Position numbers and translations under genes: made by a program
From: CALBTQ01 sp036743315
GTDB taxonomy: Bacteria > Lernaellota > Lernaellaia > Lernaellales > Lernaellaceae
Reading direction: 5' to 3'
Assembly: GCA_036743315.1 (NCBI GenBank)
Contig: DAINPV010000189.1
Location: 1-7,809, forward strand
DNA: 7,809 bases
The notes under the pieces: generated by a model
Seen by the model: only the letters and a program-made list of their open reading frames with translations
Told to the model about the DNA's origin: nothing
The model's database searches: none
Part shown: positions 5,898 through 7,809 of the stretch, in pieces
Layout of the letters: each line of letters starts with the position of its first letter
How positions within the stretch are numbered: position 1 is the stretch's first letter

Positions 5898-7809
5898 GTG
5901 AGCAAACGGTTCGTCGTTTCGATCGTGACCTTGACGCTGCTGCTGGCGGCGACGATCGCGCACGCGCAAATCGCGGCCACCGCGCGGCTGTCTCCGCCGG
6001 AGGGGCTGGACCGCTTCTACGGCATGCGCATCGAGAAAATCGAATTCGACATTCCCAAATACATGGACCGCAAGGCGATCATCCGCGTCTCCAAGCTGCA
6101 GGACGACAAGCGCTTCACGCGCTGGCGCATGCGCCAGACTTTGCGCAACATGAGCTTGATCGATCAGATCGAAAACGCGGCCATCCGCGTCGAGCCGGTC
6201 GGCGACGACCGCGTCAAGGTGATCATCAAAATCTATCCGCGCTACATCCTGCGCGACATCCGCGTGGTCGGTAATTTTACGTTCAACGTGTCGGAGATTC
6301 TGGACGACATTCTGCACATCGAGCCCGGCGACGATTTCCGGCCCGAGATGCTTTCCGAATACAAGCGCAAGCTCACCGAAGCCTATCAAGACGTCGGGCA
6401 CTTGAAAGCGCATATTAAAATCGACTGGCAAAAGACCAAGCGCAAGGACGACAACAAAGCCGACCTGCGCATCAAGATCAACGAACGGCCGACATACAAG
6501 ATCGTGCACTTCGATTTCACCGAGGCGGAGCTATCGGTGTATTCCATGATGGAGATCCTCAAGATCGCCAAATGGAAGCCGGGCATGGACTTTTCGCAGG
6601 AGAGCGTGAACAAAGGCCTGGCACGGCTGAAAAAGTGGTTGCGCAAAAACGGGCATTTCGAGGCGCGGCTGCCCGATCTGGATCTGGGCGAAGCCGGCGC
6701 CTACCGCATCGATCATGAAAAGTCGGAGATGGTGCTGGTCTTCCCGATCAAGATTGGTCCGCGCGTGGACGTCATCTACGAACCGACCTGCTTCACCTGC
6801 GCCGAAAAGAAGTGGAAACTCGACGACGTGCTGGACCTGGACAACCAGCGACGCTTCAACAAGTGGGTCGCCAAGGACTTCGCCCAGAAGGTGCAGTTGT
6901 TCTTTTTGCGCCAGGGCTATTACAACGCCACGGTGAAGCCGAAGTACCGCGAGTACACCGAGCCCAACGGCATGGAGGTCAAGGAAATCATCTTGTGTTC
7001 GGATCGCGGCGAGCCGGTGACGATCCGCGACATCGACTGGAAGGAAAATCCGAGCTTCAAGGACAACGAGCTGACCGCGCTGCTGTCGCAGACCGATTAT
7101 TACGTCGAAGAGGATTTCGCGAACGACCTGAAGAACGTCATCAACCATTACAACAGCAACGGCTTTTTAGAGGCCAAGGTCGTGCAGAAAGTCGTCGATT
7201 ACGACGAGACGAGGGGCAAGATCGACATCATCATCGTGCTCGAAGAAGGCCCGCAGACGCGCGTGCAATCGGTGAAATACCTGGGCAACAACGTGGTCGC
7301 CGACGAGCAACTGGCCGAAGCGCTGGAGGAAATGGACGTCGAGTTCAAGGTCGGCGAGCCGTTCAATCCCTTCATCATGCAGAAGATCAAAGTGGCCCTG
7401 CTGTACAATTATCTGCGCCAGGGCTACGTGAAGGCGCGGGTCAAGGAAACGGTGAAGCTGTCCGAAGACGGCCGGACGGTCGATCTGACCTTCACCTTCA
7501 CCGAGAAGCAGCAGTATTTCTTCGGCAACATCTATTATCGCGGCAACAAGATGACCAAGCGGCACGTGATTGCGCGCGAACTGGTGGTTGTCGAAGGACG
7601 GCCGTACAACTTCGAGCAGATCTTCCGCAGCGAACAGGCGCTGATTCAACTGGGCTTCTTCAACAGCGTGGACATCAGCCCGGTGGCCGGCGACTTCGAA
7701 GACCAAATGGTCGACATGATGGTCACGGTCAACGAGCGCAAAAGCGGGTACATTCAGACCGGCGTCGGCTACAACACCTACCTGGGCTGGCGCGGGGCCT
7801 ACGAATTGG
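5898..7809 (+). CDS. Omp85-family outer-membrane assembly protein (BamA/TamA-like), seven POTRA domains, partial
   Basis: The frame is open from GTG 5898 to the window edge (637 residues; most of the barrel is missing). Residues 1-23 form a signal peptide: MSKR, a hydrophobic core, and AHA before Q24. Seven POTRA-like units follow at about 42-114, 116-197, 199-289, 290-373, 374-453, 454-538 and 540-615. Most show the pattern 'strand, helix, helix ending G-hydrophobic, two strands': RDIRVVGN (119-126), YQDVGHLKAHI (163-173), LRQGYYNATV (337-346), YNSNGFLEAKV (418-428), VKYLGNN (459-465), LRQGYVKARV (506-515), YYRGNKM (546-552) and LGFFNSVDI (585-593). The barrel begins at SGYIQTGVGYNTYLGWRGAYE (616-636), typical of the first Omp85 strands. 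POTRA domains bind client proteins and partners in the periplasm, and the barrel inserts them into the outer membrane. E. coli BamA has five POTRAs and TamA three, so this could be the cell's BamA or a TamB-dedicated paralogue; hence no symbol. C298 and C301 form a CxxC in POTRA 4. Confidence 0.9.
   Translation, partial: MSKRFVVSIVTLTLLLAATIAHAQIAATARLSPPEGLDRFYGMRIEKIEFDIPKYMDRKAIIRVSKLQDDKRFTRWRMRQTLRNMSLIDQIENAAIRVEPVGDDRVKVIIKIYPRYILRDIRVVGNFTFNVSEILDDILHIEPGDDFRPEMLSEYKRKLTEAYQDVGHLKAHIKIDWQKTKRKDDNKADLRIKINERPTYKIVHFDFTEAELSVYSMMEILKIAKWKPGMDFSQESVNKGLARLKKWLRKNGHFEARLPDLDLGEAGAYRIDHEKSEMVLVFPIKIGPRVDVIYEPTCFTCAEKKWKLDDVLDLDNQRRFNKWVAKDFAQKVQLFFLRQGYYNATVKPKYREYTEPNGMEVKEIILCSDRGEPVTIRDIDWKENPSFKDNELTALLSQTDYYVEEDFANDLKNVINHYNSNGFLEAKVVQKVVDYDETRGKIDIIIVLEEGPQTRVQSVKYLGNNVVADEQLAEALEEMDVEFKVGEPFNPFIMQKIKVALLYNYLRQGYVKARVKETVKLSEDGRTVDLTFTFTEKQQYFFGNIYYRGNKMTKRHVIARELVVVEGRPYNFEQIFRSEQALIQLGFFNSVDISPVAGDFEDQMVDMMVTVNERKSGYIQTGVGYNTYLGWRGAYEL

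Noticed and set aside
5784..7706. Three successive minus-strand open frames (5784-6509, 6531-7148, 7167-7706)
   Set aside because: All are antisense to the omp85 gene, which has a signal peptide, POTRA motifs and a barrel start; these frames have none.
1..7809. CRISPR array, insertion sequence or defence system
   Set aside because: No regularly spaced direct repeats, no terminal inverted repeats with a transposase, and no nuclease, helicase or toxin motifs were found.

Overview
The window is a GC-rich stretch of a Gram-negative (diderm) chromosome. The evidence is an outer-membrane Omp85 protein with a signal peptide, a TamB-type periplasm-spanning protein, and a proteobacterial-style YacG. 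The GC-rich codon choice and the long, seven-POTRA Omp85 would fit a delta-proteobacterium-like lineage (Myxococcota, Desulfobacterota and relatives) or another GC-rich diderm phylum. I cannot place it more precisely from sequence alone.

Layout, left to right. (1) Positions 1-846, minus strand: the N-terminal 282 codons of a GT-B-type glycosyltransferase, cut by the left edge. (2) 847-965: a divergent intergenic region with a perfect 7-bp inverted repeat (880-898) that places two outward-facing TTGACA boxes back to back, then a GC-rich hairpin. (3) 966-1038, plus strand: tRNA-Gly with anticodon CCC, followed by a strong intrinsic terminator (1050-1085). (4) 1114-1320: yacG, a small zinc-ribbon gyrase inhibitor. 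(5) 1339-5889: a 1516-residue TamB-family (AsmA-like/DUF490) protein. (6) 5898-7809: an Omp85-family outer-membrane protein with a signal peptide, seven predicted POTRA domains and the first residues of its beta-barrel, cut by the right edge.

Genes 4-6 lie on one strand with gaps of 18 and 8 bases, so they very probably form one operon. TamB and the Omp85 protein are expected to work together. TamB is anchored in the inner membrane and reaches across the periplasm, and the POTRA array of the Omp85 protein would contact it below the outer membrane. Such pairs serve outer-membrane protein assembly and, in TamB-like proteins, phospholipid movement to the outer membrane. The order is tamB then omp85, the reverse of the E. 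coli tamA-tamB pair, and the partner has a longer POTRA array than either TamA (three) or E. coli BamA (five).

I found no CRISPR array, insertion sequence, phage gene or obvious new defence system. The most interesting points are the seven-POTRA Omp85/TamB operon, a CxxC motif inside one POTRA domain, acidic proline-rich insertions in TamB, and the symmetric element between the divergent promoters.
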